Source: Comamonas resistens
GTDB lineage: Bacteria; Pseudomonadota; Gammaproteobacteria; Burkholderiales; Burkholderiaceae_C
DNA length: 64,000 bases
Direction: 5' to 3'
Assembly: GCF_030064165.1 (NCBI RefSeq)
Contig: NZ_CP125947.1
Coordinates: 930,001-994,000, forward strand
Translations under genes and position numbers: made by a program
Part shown: in pieces, positions 19,709 to 28,041 of the stretch
How the letters are laid out: each line of letters opens with the position of its first letter
Position numbering within the stretch: the stretch's first letter is position 1
Notes under the pieces: model-generated
What the model saw: only the letters and a program-made list of their open reading frames with translations
Told to the model about the DNA's origin: nothing
Database searches by the model: none

Positions 19709-20764
19709 ATGGCAAGCATCATCAAAACCCCCTCTGGCACCTGGAAGGCCATCATCCGCAAGCGCGGCTTTCCCACCACCATCAAGACTTTCCGCGTCAA
19801 GCGAGATGCCGATGATTGGGCTCGCACGACTGAGGATGAAATGGTGCGCGGCTTGTACATTCGTAGACAGTCCGCCGATCGCATGACGTTGGTCCAGGCT
19901 CTGGAGCGCTATGCGGCTGAAGTCACTCCCACCAAAAAGCATTACACCCAGCTCGGTGAGCGATCGCATCTTGCTGCCTTGACGAAGTTCTTTGGGGCGT
20001 ACTCCATGAGTGCAGTGACGCCCGAGCTGGTAGCTAAATTCCGTGATCAGCGTTTGGCTGATGGCAAGGCTGCCAACACAGTGCGGCTTGACTTAGCGCT
20101 GTTAGGCCATCTGTACGCTGTGGCTATGCGTGAATGGGGTGTAGGGCTCGTTTACAACCCGGTGCGCTTGATTAGGAAGCCTACTCCTGGCGCTGCCCGC
20201 GACCGGCGTTTGGATGCTGGTGAAGAAGCTCGATTGTTTGCCGCAGTGGCAGCACATAGCAATCCCATGTTGAAGTGGATTGTGGAGCTGGCTATTGAGA
20301 CTGGAATGCGCCGATCCGAAATAACTTCATTAAAGCTAGAGCACGTGGACATGGAGCGGCGTATCGTCAGACTGCTTGACACTAAAAATGGTGAGCCACG
20401 AACCGTTCCTCTCAGTCGGCGGGCTACCGAAGTGATGCAAGAGGCTATTTCTAACCCTGTTCGTCCTGACGATACCCGTCTTATATTTTTTGGAGAACCT
20501 GGCCGGGATGGTCAGAGAAGACCATGGCAATATGATCGAGTTTGGCGCCAAATTTTGACGAAGAAAGGGTTCCGTGACCTTCACTTTCACGATCTTCGCC
20601 ATGAGGCTGTAAGCCGTCTAGTTGAGCAAGGTTTCAGCGATCAAGAGGTGTCTGCGATCAGTGGGCACAAATCCATGCAGATGCTGAAGCGCTATACCCA
20701 CTTAAGGGCAGAAGATTTGGTTGCGAAGCTGGACAAGAGAAGTGAATCAAACTTACTCGATTGA
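19709..20764 (+). CDS. int: Tyrosine-recombinase integrase of the island
   Basis: Catalyses integration and excision at the tRNA site. The likely product is 351 residues from the ATG at 19709 (MASIIKTPSGTWKAIIRKRG); a start 6 codons earlier is possible. An N-terminal arm-binding beta domain (1-60) and a SAM-like core-binding domain (about 65-160) precede the catalytic domain. The catalytic domain has Arg in ETGMRRSEITSL, HDLRHEAVSRL, GHKSMQML and the Tyr in KRYTHL. All catalytic residues are present, so it looks intact. An inverted repeat TTCGGT / ACCGAA lies just before the start (19682-19700). No excisionase gene is evident in the 230 bp downstream. Confidence 0.93.
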   Translation: MASIIKTPSGTWKAIIRKRGFPTTIKTFRVKRDADDWARTTEDEMVRGLYIRRQSADRMTLVQALERYAAEVTPTKKHYTQLGERSHLAALTKFFGAYSMSAVTPELVAKFRDQRLADGKAANTVRLDLALLGHLYAVAMREWGVGLVYNPVRLIRKPTPGAARDRRLDAGEEARLFAAVAAHSNPMLKWIVELAIETGMRRSEITSLKLEHVDMERRIVRLLDTKNGEPRTVPLSRRATEVMQEAISNPVRPDDTRLIFFGEPGRDGQRRPWQYDRVWRQILTKKGFRDLHFHDLRHEAVSRLVEQGFSDQEVSAISGHKSMQMLKRYTHLRAEDLVAKLDKRSESNLLD

Positions 20765-20994
20765 CGGCATTTTGGAGCTGAGCACAACTTGTCTAGATAG
20801 CGCTTTGCAACGATTGCTGCTGGTTGAGTTGTTTGCTTTTTAGGTGAGGTTTCACCGTCGGGAGCGGGCGCTTGCCATCAACAGCTTCGCCTCATCGCGT
20901 ATGGAGATCAAGCGCTTAGATTTGTCGTTTAGTTCGAATAATGCGAGCGCATATCAATCGTCTGGTTCGCGCAATGAAATCAGGCATCGAAGGA

Positions 20995-22068
20995 CTATGC
21001 CAATTCTTCTCTCGAAGCCTCGGTCTGAAGTAGTCGACCGCCTGTCGAGATGTTGAATAGTACCCTCGACGCACGTTCAAGCGTGATATATGGCGCGCCC
21101 GTTCCTCGATAGGCAGACGCAAAAGTAGGCCAGTCGGCGAGCACCATTTGCCTTAACAACTCAACCTCGGTCTCCGACTCGCAAGCCACGCCAAGAACAC
21201 AGTCCGACAAGGTCACTCGTCGACCTTTGCCGAGCACGCACAACTTACCCGGCGTGACGAGCCCGACGCGAGGGAAGAGGAGAGCTGGACCAGTAAGGAC
21301 CGCCCCCACGACATACACCCCGGAGCTCGTTACGGCGCCATTCTGCAAGTGGTTCGTGTGGACCAACGGTTTTCCTGCTCGGGACGAGACTACTTTGCGG
21401 GAGTGCATCTGAACGCAGCCGCGCACAATCGCAAGCGTTGGTGGGCTGGCAACATGCTCGGAGGCAGCCAAAGGTATGCTCAACTTCGTCATACGAACTA
21501 GGCATGTGCGTGCCCTTACGCCCTGGAATGCAGACCGAGCGTTGTCGCGAATCACCTCGACTTTGAACTGCTTGTGCAGAGCCCTCCACACAGGCTCATC
21601 ATGTTTACTCACCAGACATCCGTCAGGTAGAACTGCCAAGATGGCGCCATCCGTCCTCAGGAACGGAATGCTGTTGACGACAAACGCCATTGCAATGCTG
21701 GCGTGAAATATCTCATCTCCAAACGCAACCTCGAAAGTCTGTCGGTTTCTACGCGAGAACGGAGGGTTCAGCAGGACCAGGTCGACGCCTGTAAGGTGAT
21801 TCCGGAGCGAAGACGACCGTACAGAGCGTGGGTTCAGGAAGTCCGAACATGCTGTCCGCCACTTCGGCCGGCTCTTCCGCAGGCTGCCCACCGATGCTGC
21901 GGAGACGTCATTGGCGATCATCAAAGCCGCTGGCCAGCGCCGCTCGGCGGCCAGCAACAGGCTGCCTTCGCCACATGCAAAGTCGGCAATCGTAAGCGTA
22001 CGACGATGCAACGTTGCGAGGCCAACCAGTGCATCGGCAAGTTCGGGCGATGTGTAGAAGCGGTCCAT
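20995..22068 (-). CDS. NPPF-type (N6-adenine) DNA methyltransferase-like protein of the five-gene system
   Basis: A SAM-dependent methylase fold of 357 residues. It has SAM motif I DFACGEGS (29-36), ANDVSAASVG and the catalytic motif LLNPPF (99-104), typical of N6-adenine or N4-cytosine methylases of the N6_Mtase type. The C-terminal half (LFPRVGLVTPGKLCVLGKGR ... APYITLERASRVLF) resembles the region seen in Type I/BREX-like methylases that follows the catalytic domain. There is no obvious target-recognition domain, and it is much shorter than BREX PglX. It is the last gene of the operon and overlaps the preceding stop by 1 bp. Whether it methylates DNA as a self-marking step is inference. 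Confidence 0.75.
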   Translation of the reverse strand: MDRFYTSPELADALVGLATLHRRTLTIADFACGEGSLLLAAERRWPAALMIANDVSAASVGSLRKSRPKWRTACSDFLNPRSVRSSSLRNHLTGVDLVLLNPPFSRRNRQTFEVAFGDEIFHASIAMAFVVNSIPFLRTDGAILAVLPDGCLVSKHDEPVWRALHKQFKVEVIRDNARSAFQGVRARTCLVRMTKLSIPLAASEHVASPPTLAIVRGCVQMHSRKVVSSRAGKPLVHTNHLQNGAVTSSGVYVVGAVLTGPALLFPRVGLVTPGKLCVLGKGRRVTLSDCVLGVACESETEVELLRQMVLADWPTFASAYRGTGAPYITLERASRVLFNISTGGRLLQTEASREELA

Positions 22069-23048
22069 TAGTACCGCCCCACTCCGGTCGTCATTGAGTT
22101 GCCGCCCGCGCCTGCGGTGATGGCGCCAACGTGATAGACCAAGAGCCTATCTAGGCCGTCAGTTCGGCCCTCCTTACGAATCGGGTTGTCATAGATGAGC
22201 TCAATGCGATTCGGTGACGTCAACGCGAACATCACCGCCCCCAGTGCGTGTGGCTTCGTGCCAATCATGGCAACCTTCAACGTGGAGTTGGGATGGTACT
22301 GAGCCAATTCCTGCAGAAGGTAGAAGCAACTGAAGGGGCAGTTCGCCGGCACGAACTCAATGTGGTGCCAGGCGCTCGTTTCCTCTAGCGCCGCCCTGTT
22401 CCCCATGTAGGCTTCGAAGACGTACCAGGGTTTGAAGCCTGGGATGCCCACCACTGGCACCATCCGCTCGTTGCTTGGCTGCACTTGCTCGATGACATGA
22501 CGAAACCTTGCACCTTCGAACCCCAGCAGAGGCACAAAGACTGATTCCTCCGTTGTGGAAATTGTTGCGAAGCCCGGCATTGGCGCGATACCTGCGATGC
22601 GTGCACTGAGGTCGTAGATTTGGCCTTCAAGCGGTGCTGCACTTCGCTTGTACCGATACGGTTCCACATAGACAGCACGCACCTCCATCCTTGCGGCGAT
22701 GGCTGCCCGGATGAGCGCAGCCCAGGTCGGATGGCTTAGGCCGGTGATGTCGACATAGAGGACTCGACCGGTTCCCAATGGAGCAAGCAGCCTCGAAAGC
22801 GATGCGGCGCTCCGCAGGAAGAATTCCTCCTCGCCTCCAGAAATCTGGAAACCAGAGACGGATTCAGTGGTGACCTCGATGAACTGAACATCCTTGCAGC
22901 TCTGTTGCCATTGTCCGGTGTGACCGCTGCGGTCTTCACTGCTGACGCGATAGATGTACACGCTTCCAGGCACGGGCGTAAACAGGTTGACCGACTCGAA
23001 GGTGTCAGTAAGAATCGGCTCGCGCTTCAACTCACGCATAGAAATCAC
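22068..23048 (-). CDS. Uncharacterised alpha/beta protein of the five-gene system
   Basis: I do not recognise a named family. The 326-residue protein looks like two Rossmann-like halves. The first has VLYVDITGLSHPTWAALI followed by MEVRAVYVEPYRYKRS. The second has ERMVPVVGIPGFKPWYVFEAY and LKVAMIGTKPHALGAVMFAL. This arrangement recalls nucleotide-sensing folds such as CARF-like domains, but the resemblance is only in pattern. There is no signal peptide, no membrane segment and no clear metal site. It overlaps the ATPase stop by 17 bp and the methylase start by 1 bp, so translation should be coupled. It may be a sensor or adaptor. Confidence 0.6.
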   Translation of the reverse strand: MISMRELKREPILTDTFESVNLFTPVPGSVYIYRVSSEDRSGHTGQWQQSCKDVQFIEVTTESVSGFQISGGEEEFFLRSAASLSRLLAPLGTGRVLYVDITGLSHPTWAALIRAAIAARMEVRAVYVEPYRYKRSAAPLEGQIYDLSARIAGIAPMPGFATISTTEESVFVPLLGFEGARFRHVIEQVQPSNERMVPVVGIPGFKPWYVFEAYMGNRAALEETSAWHHIEFVPANCPFSCFYLLQELAQYHPNSTLKVAMIGTKPHALGAVMFALTSPNRIELIYDNPIRKEGRTDGLDRLLVYHVGAITAGAGGNSMTTGVGRY

Positions 23049-24912
23049 CGAACAACTGCATCTGATCGGGAAGGTCTGCTTCAGACTCCCTGTGGTTGAG
23101 CTTTAAGACGGCTTCGATGCCCTCTCTAGGCTTGTCCACCAAGCTCAACAGGTTCGCCGTCGACAGCAGAATTTTTCGTTTCTTTCGGTGGCTGAAGACA
23201 AAGAAGGGCGCAAAGATGGGGTGAATCATGTAGTCGTAGGCCTTGGTGTCCCGCTCGTCCAGTAACTTGCTGCCGGCATACCTGACCAACGCCAAATGCA
23301 TCACCGAATGCTTGAGCAGGTCCATTGCCTTCCCGTCACTATCGGACTCCTGCTCCTCGCGGAGGTGGAACTGGTTCGCCTCAGGCGTGTGTCCAGCTGG
23401 CGACTCAGCCAGAACGCCAAAGACCCGGCCGAGGCTTAAAAGTAGCTTCGTTAACCGCGCGCCGTCGACGCTGAGACCCTCCAGCTCGGATAGGTTCTTC
23501 CGCCCGACTGCTTGGGCAGCTCGGGTCTGAACTTCGGGGCTGATGGGCAATAGCGGCTCGCCACCTTCTTCGTCGTGAAGGAGAAGCGCTGAGTGCACCA
23601 GCTCAAGAAGGTAGCGGATGTTGCCTTCACAGAGCGCCAGGTAAACATCCCAGCCACTGTAGTACTTTCGGATGCCCCGCTTGCCGTTGCGAATAGCGAA
23701 CAGTGACGCATGAAAGTGGTTGTTGAAACGGTCCTTGCTGGAAGATTTTTCCGAAAGCCACCCATCAATCTCGTCGGACAGCGTAGTCGTTCCCTTGTGA
23801 GAACTCGCCCAATAGTCCAAAAAATACTGAACGCCAATCGGAAGCGCCTTGGCAGCCTCGAGCTGCTCTGGAGAGCTGGCTGCTGCAATCGCCTTGCGAA
23901 CCCGAGCTTCTTGACCCTTGTCAATCAGGCGCGCGGCCTCATTGAGTTCATCCAGCTTAGGAAACAGTGAAGGGAAATCTGCAACAACGGCAGTTCCCTC
24001 AACTGCTCCCTGGTATCGCGCCGACAGAACGCCCTCAGCGAACGATTTGAAGCGAGATTCCGTCAGCATCTCCGCGATGGAGATGCGTGCGTAGTCAGCC
24101 GGAGAGGTCAACTGCTCGTTCTCATTCAACGTTGATCGCTCTCGCCATCCAAGCTCTCGCACACCGACCTTAAATGTGTAGGCGCTCTGCGAGTGCTTGA
24201 TGATGGTGTTGAGGATGCGCTGCTGATAATCCTCAAAGTTTTCAAATTCGTCGATGAGAAAATAGAACTGCTTGCCTGCCAACTCCTTCGTACCGAGTAG
24301 CGCGGAGGCAAGCGTGTCAACTGGCGTGCCCTGCATTGACAGGAAGGTCGGTGGCGAATCTATGATGCTGTTGATAGATGCTTCAAACACCAACATCTGA
24401 AGCCTGACTTCCTGGGCCAAGTCAGCGAGGCGGCCAGTGGACTTGAGGTTTAGGGTCGCTCGGAACGCGGCTAATTCGTTCGGGGCCAGTGACAGATCTC
24501 GACCCGTCTGAAGTTCGTACCAGCAGGCAAACTCCAGGAGCTGCATGCAGAACACCAAGTTTAGATAGTGGGCAAAGCAAGCGCGCCACCTTTCTTCAGA
24601 CAGCTCCGGTCCCCGGAAGGCCGTCACGCGGTTGGTGTTGACGCGGTGGTAGAGGCCAAAGAACTGCCAAGTGTCGATGACCTCCTTGTTAGATTTAGCT
24701 AAGGCGAATTGACCTTGATACGAGAGTCCCTGCAGGACAGTCGTCTTCCCCGTGCCCCGTCCTCCAATAAGTACACAAGGGCGGTTCGTCTTCAGTAAGT
24801 CGAAGTACCCCGGCACCGAAAATAAATCGAACAGCTGCTCACGAAGCCATTCAGCCTTGTATAGGCCAAGCACCGTACTCAGCTTATCGATAGACCCGTT
24901 CTGGCTTGTCAT
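23032..24912 (-). CDS. ORC/CDC6-like AAA+ ATPase of the five-gene system
   Basis: A 626-residue P-loop ATPase. Walker A is GGRGTGKTT (about 50-58) and Walker B is FLIDEFENFED (about 215-225). A helical C-terminal region follows, with several His/Trp-rich segments and an HR-type motif near 340-420. The order and the DEFEN Walker B suit ORC/CDC6-like ATPases found in predicted prokaryotic conflict modules. The C-terminus (MIHPIFAPFFVFSHRKKRK) has a basic patch that could contact nucleic acid. It begins 1 bp after the PRTase stop and is the largest gene of the operon, so it is probably its energy-driven switch. Confidence 0.72.
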   Translation of the reverse strand: MTSQNGSIDKLSTVLGLYKAEWLREQLFDLFSVPGYFDLLKTNRPCVLIGGRGTGKTTVLQGLSYQGQFALAKSNKEVIDTWQFFGLYHRVNTNRVTAFRGPELSEERWRACFAHYLNLVFCMQLLEFACWYELQTGRDLSLAPNELAAFRATLNLKSTGRLADLAQEVRLQMLVFEASINSIIDSPPTFLSMQGTPVDTLASALLGTKELAGKQFYFLIDEFENFEDYQQRILNTIIKHSQSAYTFKVGVRELGWRERSTLNENEQLTSPADYARISIAEMLTESRFKSFAEGVLSARYQGAVEGTAVVADFPSLFPKLDELNEAARLIDKGQEARVRKAIAAASSPEQLEAAKALPIGVQYFLDYWASSHKGTTTLSDEIDGWLSEKSSSKDRFNNHFHASLFAIRNGKRGIRKYYSGWDVYLALCEGNIRYLLELVHSALLLHDEEGGEPLLPISPEVQTRAAQAVGRKNLSELEGLSVDGARLTKLLLSLGRVFGVLAESPAGHTPEANQFHLREEQESDSDGKAMDLLKHSVMHLALVRYAGSKLLDERDTKAYDYMIHPIFAPFFVFSHRKKRKILLSTANLLSLVDKPREGIEAVLKLNHRESEADLPDQMQLFGDFYA

Positions 24913-24913
24913 G

Positions 24914-25834
24914 TTATCTCTGCTTCAGAAGCGGCTTCCAGCCATTCTTTTGGTGTGTGAAGATAGGCAGCACCGCGTCTGGCCACCCATGCTCGAAGGC
25001 AAGCGCCAAGCCAAGCCCTCGGTAGCCCGTCCAACAGCCTTCTTGTCCCTCGCGAAAGGGGATACCCGCCCTCTCGCTTGCGCGTTTGACGAAGAGTGGG
25101 CCATCCTCTTGCATGTCATCCCGCCATATCACGGAGTTAACAGACAAGGCGCTGTAGGTTTCTGGCAGTACGTGGGCTGGTACTACCTTCACCCAAGGAC
25201 AGTTGTCCGAGATGTGCTTACGGCCGCGCTCGGTGCAAATCAGTGGACAGTAATAAAATCCCACAGTGCCTGAGCCGATAGCGCTGACCAGCGAGTTGAA
25301 TGACGCGGAGGCGAAGCCAGACAGCCAGTGATTCTTGGTCCAGGTGTCCTGGAACTGCTCACCCGAACCTACGAAGTCGTCCACAAAGACGACATTTCCG
25401 CGCGGTGTTGCCCGCAGCTTCTCCAGTGCCTTCGCCGGCGAAAGAAGCTGCTCTTCCTGCACACCAAGCTTGTTGCGCGCCAGCCTGGTGAAGATGAAGC
25501 CGCTGTCAGCGTCGCTGCTGTAGTTGCCCTCGGCGCGAACGACAATGACCGACTCTAGGAACTGGGTCCACTGGGTGCTGGCGGAGAAGTAGTTGTTTTT
25601 ATTCTGAACTACGAGCTGCGAGAGGTTCTGGAAGGCCGCCTGGAACAATGCCTCAATCAGCTCATCCGCGAAGTAGGTGAAGCCCTCCAACAAGCGGATT
25701 GCGTATTTTTGGTCAGCCTCATCGAAGTTCGTGAGCCAGCCCTTGGGGTCAAAACGGGCTGCACGAGGCCACAGCTGCGCGTTAACAAAGAACTTCCAGT
25801 TCTCGGCAACCGTAGGTGGTAACTCAACGGTCAC
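24914..25834 (-). CDS. Phosphoribosyltransferase-like protein of the five-gene system
   Basis: The 306-residue protein carries a clear type I PRTase PRPP-binding loop, VVFVDDFVGSGEQ (about 147-160): hydrophobic strand, two Asp and the SG turn. A helical N-terminal cap lies at about 1-110. Such PRTase-like proteins paired with ORC/CDC6-like ATPases have been proposed as conflict effectors, as I recall. The substrate is unknown; it could modify a nucleotide or nucleic acid using PRPP, or act as a non-catalytic binder. Its start overlaps the dUTPase-like gene by 11 bp. Confidence 0.7.
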   Translation of the reverse strand: MTVELPPTVAENWKFFVNAQLWPRAARFDPKGWLTNFDEADQKYAIRLLEGFTYFADELIEALFQAAFQNLSQLVVQNKNNYFSASTQWTQFLESVIVVRAEGNYSSDADSGFIFTRLARNKLGVQEEQLLSPAKALEKLRATPRGNVVFVDDFVGSGEQFQDTWTKNHWLSGFASASFNSLVSAIGSGTVGFYYCPLICTERGRKHISDNCPWVKVVPAHVLPETYSALSVNSVIWRDDMQEDGPLFVKRASERAGIPFREGQEGCWTGYRGLGLALAFEHGWPDAVLPIFTHQKNGWKPLLKQR

Positions 25835-26528
25835 GCATTACCTCGGCATACTTCTTTGAAAGCTGACCGTAGAGCTCGACTGCGAAGGTGGTCGGGTTCT
25901 TGTCCAAGCCCGCCGCGAACTCAACCAACCACACGTTGTCCTCGCGGCCGTCCCAGGTCTTGATGTACGTGCCCGCCTTGTAACCATGGTCCTGCCGGAA
26001 CGCGTTGAGCACGTTCTTCCCGACGTACATCTCGTAGAGGGTTTGCTCTTCTAGGCCGACGGCACTGGCGAGCTCGCAGAACCCAGCTAGGTCGAAGCGC
26101 CTCGTCGTCAAGACGAACGTCGCAAAAGCTTCCACCAGAGTGATGCGTGCCGTGGAGTCGTCAACGCCTGCACCGCTGCGCTTTCCGTAGACGACGTAGG
26201 CACTGAGGAGCTGCGTTGTTGCCGCGTTCGGCGTCCCGTGCTGCTGCAGAAGCTCGCTCAACCCGAAGTGAAAGATGTCGACCAGCTCCAAGTGGACCTG
26301 AAGGATGTCTGGCGATTGATGCTTCCACCACTTCCAGCCGATGTGGTCCACGAGCTCCGCACATTCCGTCCAAATCGCCCGGAACCAAGCGTTGTTCGCG
26401 TTGCGCCAGTCGGGACGAATCTTGCTATTGATGCCATCCTGAAGCTCGAGCATGGACTGCAGCCTGCTCTTGAAAATGACGTCGTCTACACCATTCATAT
26501 CGTTAAGCCTAATATTTGTCCAGGGCAT
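25824..26528 (-). CDS. Dimeric (all-alpha) dUTPase-like nucleotidohydrolase
   Basis: The 234-residue, all-helical product has the metal-binding pattern of dimeric dUTPases/MazG-like NTP pyrophosphatases: TECAEL (Glu55, Glu58), GWKWWKH (64-70) and ELVDIFHF (Glu81, Asp84). These enzymes cleave dUTP or dUDP to dUMP. They are common in phages and some bacteria. The start may be Met1 (26528) or Met11 (26498). It is the first gene of the operon, so the promoter should lie in the 370-bp gap to its right. It overlaps the PRTase-like gene by 11 bp, which ties nucleotide hydrolysis to PRPP chemistry. Confidence 0.75.
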   Translation of the reverse strand: MPWTNIRLNDMNGVDDVIFKSRLQSMLELQDGINSKIRPDWRNANNAWFRAIWTECAELVDHIGWKWWKHQSPDILQVHLELVDIFHFGLSELLQQHGTPNAATTQLLSAYVVYGKRSGAGVDDSTARITLVEAFATFVLTTRRFDLAGFCELASAVGLEEQTLYEMYVGKNVLNAFRQDHGYKAGTYIKTWDGREDNVWLVEFAAGLDKNPTTFAVELYGQLSKKYAEVMRDR

Positions 26529-26897
26529 TCTAAGTGGGAACCGAGCTATGAAGCCCCTGGGCGATACCAGATCTCGACGGGCTTCTCTACTGCCGCTTCA
26601 GTCGATAGCGGCCCCGACCGCGAAGCATGCAGCGAATGGCTGCAATTAGCTGCCTGAAGCTGACACTGGTGTAGATCAGGCAGGTCGGTGCTTAGTTAGC
26701 CGCTGTCGTGATTTCCAAGATATCTAAGCCGTTCTCACAGGTGGTGAAGTAAAAGAATTTTTAAAAAACATATATATGACAACATGTTAAGGGTTTCTGT
26801 CTCATTTTTACTATATTCACCATACTTCCGCTGATCAGTTCATTTGCTCAAACTCCGCTCATACCCGATGTGTTTCGGTTGTTTGTGGAGTAAGAAC
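26529..26897. other. Divergent intergenic region between the five-gene operon and the replicon
   Basis: No gene is supported here. The stretch from about 26750 to 26830 is very AT-rich (TTTTTAAAAAACATATATAT). It should hold the minus-strand promoter of the five-gene operon and a plus-strand promoter for the replicon genes. I could not pick unambiguous -35/-10 pairs. Confidence 0.5.
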
Positions 26898-27113
26898 ATG
26901 ACAAAAGAACAAGCCCTAATCAGCAAGTACGGCACCTTGATGACATTGGTGCATTTGGCTCAAGAACTTCACCGTTCACCCGATGGCCTGCGTATCAGTT
27001 TGCGTAGCAATGCCGTATGGGCAAGTCAGGTCAATGCCGCACGCAAAAAATTCGGGCGACGCGTTTATTTCGACACTGCGCAGATCGCAGCCATCATTGA
27101 TTCAATGAACTGA
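26898..27113 (+). CDS. Small plasmid-type DNA-binding protein next to the replication gene
   Basis: A 71-residue protein with a helix-turn-helix-like pattern (LMTLVHLAQELHRSPDGLRI) and a second basic helix (SQVNAARKKFGRRVYF). Proteins of this kind are often found just before TrfA-like initiator genes on small plasmids and integrated elements, and are usually called plasmid-related proteins. The ATG at 26898 is preferred over an upstream in-frame ATG because it begins the conserved MTKEQALISKYG segment. It lies 73 bp before the initiator gene and may regulate it. Confidence 0.7.
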   Translation: MTKEQALISKYGTLMTLVHLAQELHRSPDGLRISLRSNAVWASQVNAARKKFGRRVYFDTAQIAAIIDSMN

Positions 27114-27186
27114 TCTGGGTTTCGGCATGTTGATGTCAGAACTCGTTGACGCGCCGCAAATTGAGGCGTTGCAGCGGTAGTCGCGT

Positions 27187-28041
27187 ATGGAAGATTCCTT
27201 CGAGTGGCTTAAACAGCGTGTATACGAGGCACAGGCTTATACAGAGCCGCCACAAGTAGCTCGTAAGCCCGTTGAATTGTTTCTTCGTGGCATGGATGAT
27301 CTCAGGCGAGCAATGCCGAATCAGATAGCAAGATCGTCACTCTTTGCCCCTCTAGCTAGAGGGCGGCGAGAGCAGCTCACCGAGGCGCAGCTTGTAACGC
27401 GCGCAGATGCTGTCATGAGCTATTCGGGAGAGCAGCTTGATGAAGCTGATGCGGATATTGCGTTGCAGCTATTCTTCGAGGCCAAAAATCAACCGTTGGG
27501 CTTGCCAATGAAGCTTAATCGTGCAGCTTTTCTGCGTGCAATGGGCAGGCAAACAAGCGTGAGCCAGTACCAGTGGCTCATGAGGCGGATGAAAGCGCTA
27601 ACCAAGGCAACACTCATCGTTGAAGCAAGGAGATCGGACGGCAACAGGAAGTACCGAGTGGGAAAAGCTGATGCGTTTCACATTGTTCAGAGCTTTTGCT
27701 ATGACCCCGTCACAAAGAGCTATACCTTCACGTTGGATTCGCGGTGGGCAGTACTGTTTGGCAACGACGAGTATGCCCTTCTGGACTGGCAGAAACGAAA
27801 GCAAATAGCTAGGGGGCAAGATATGGCTAAGGCTCTTCAGCGGCTTGTAGCAACCTCTAGTGACCCCATACAACGCTATTCGCTTGAACGGCTCAAGGAA
27901 AAAATGCAGTATCAGGGGCGGATGCGAGATTTCAAGAAGGCACTCGTGCGTGCGTGCCAGGAACTTGAGCGTTTGAGCATCGTTGTCAATAGCAAAATCG
28001 AGATGAGTACCAAGGGCGGGCGTGTCCGAATTTTTGTGTAA
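27187..28041 (+). CDS. trfA: TrfA-like plasmid replication initiator with an IS-altered C-terminus
   Basis: The 284-residue product has the TrfA-family pattern: ARSSLFAPLARGRRE, LDEADADIALQLFFEAK, YQWLMRRMKALTKATLIVEARR and a C-terminal winged-helix half (YTFTLDSRWAVLF, LLDWQKRKQI). It should bind the iterons at 29389 and 30703-30782. The last codons (GRVRIFV) come from the inverted repeat of the inserted IS256-family element. Without the insertion the frame continues after KG with 12 other codons and stops at 29396, inside an iteron. The change is small, so activity may persist. Confidence 0.85.
   Translation: MEDSFEWLKQRVYEAQAYTEPPQVARKPVELFLRGMDDLRRAMPNQIARSSLFAPLARGRREQLTEAQLVTRADAVMSYSGEQLDEADADIALQLFFEAKNQPLGLPMKLNRAAFLRAMGRQTSVSQYQWLMRRMKALTKATLIVEARRSDGNRKYRVGKADAFHIVQSFCYDPVTKSYTFTLDSRWAVLFGNDEYALLDWQKRKQIARGQDMAKALQRLVATSSDPIQRYSLERLKEKMQYQGRMRDFKKALVRACQELERLSIVVNSKIEMSTKGGRVRIFV

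Noticed and set aside
20995..26528. A BREX or Type I restriction locus
   Set aside because: There is no HsdR/HsdS, PglZ or BrxC-type gene, and the methylase is much shorter than PglX.
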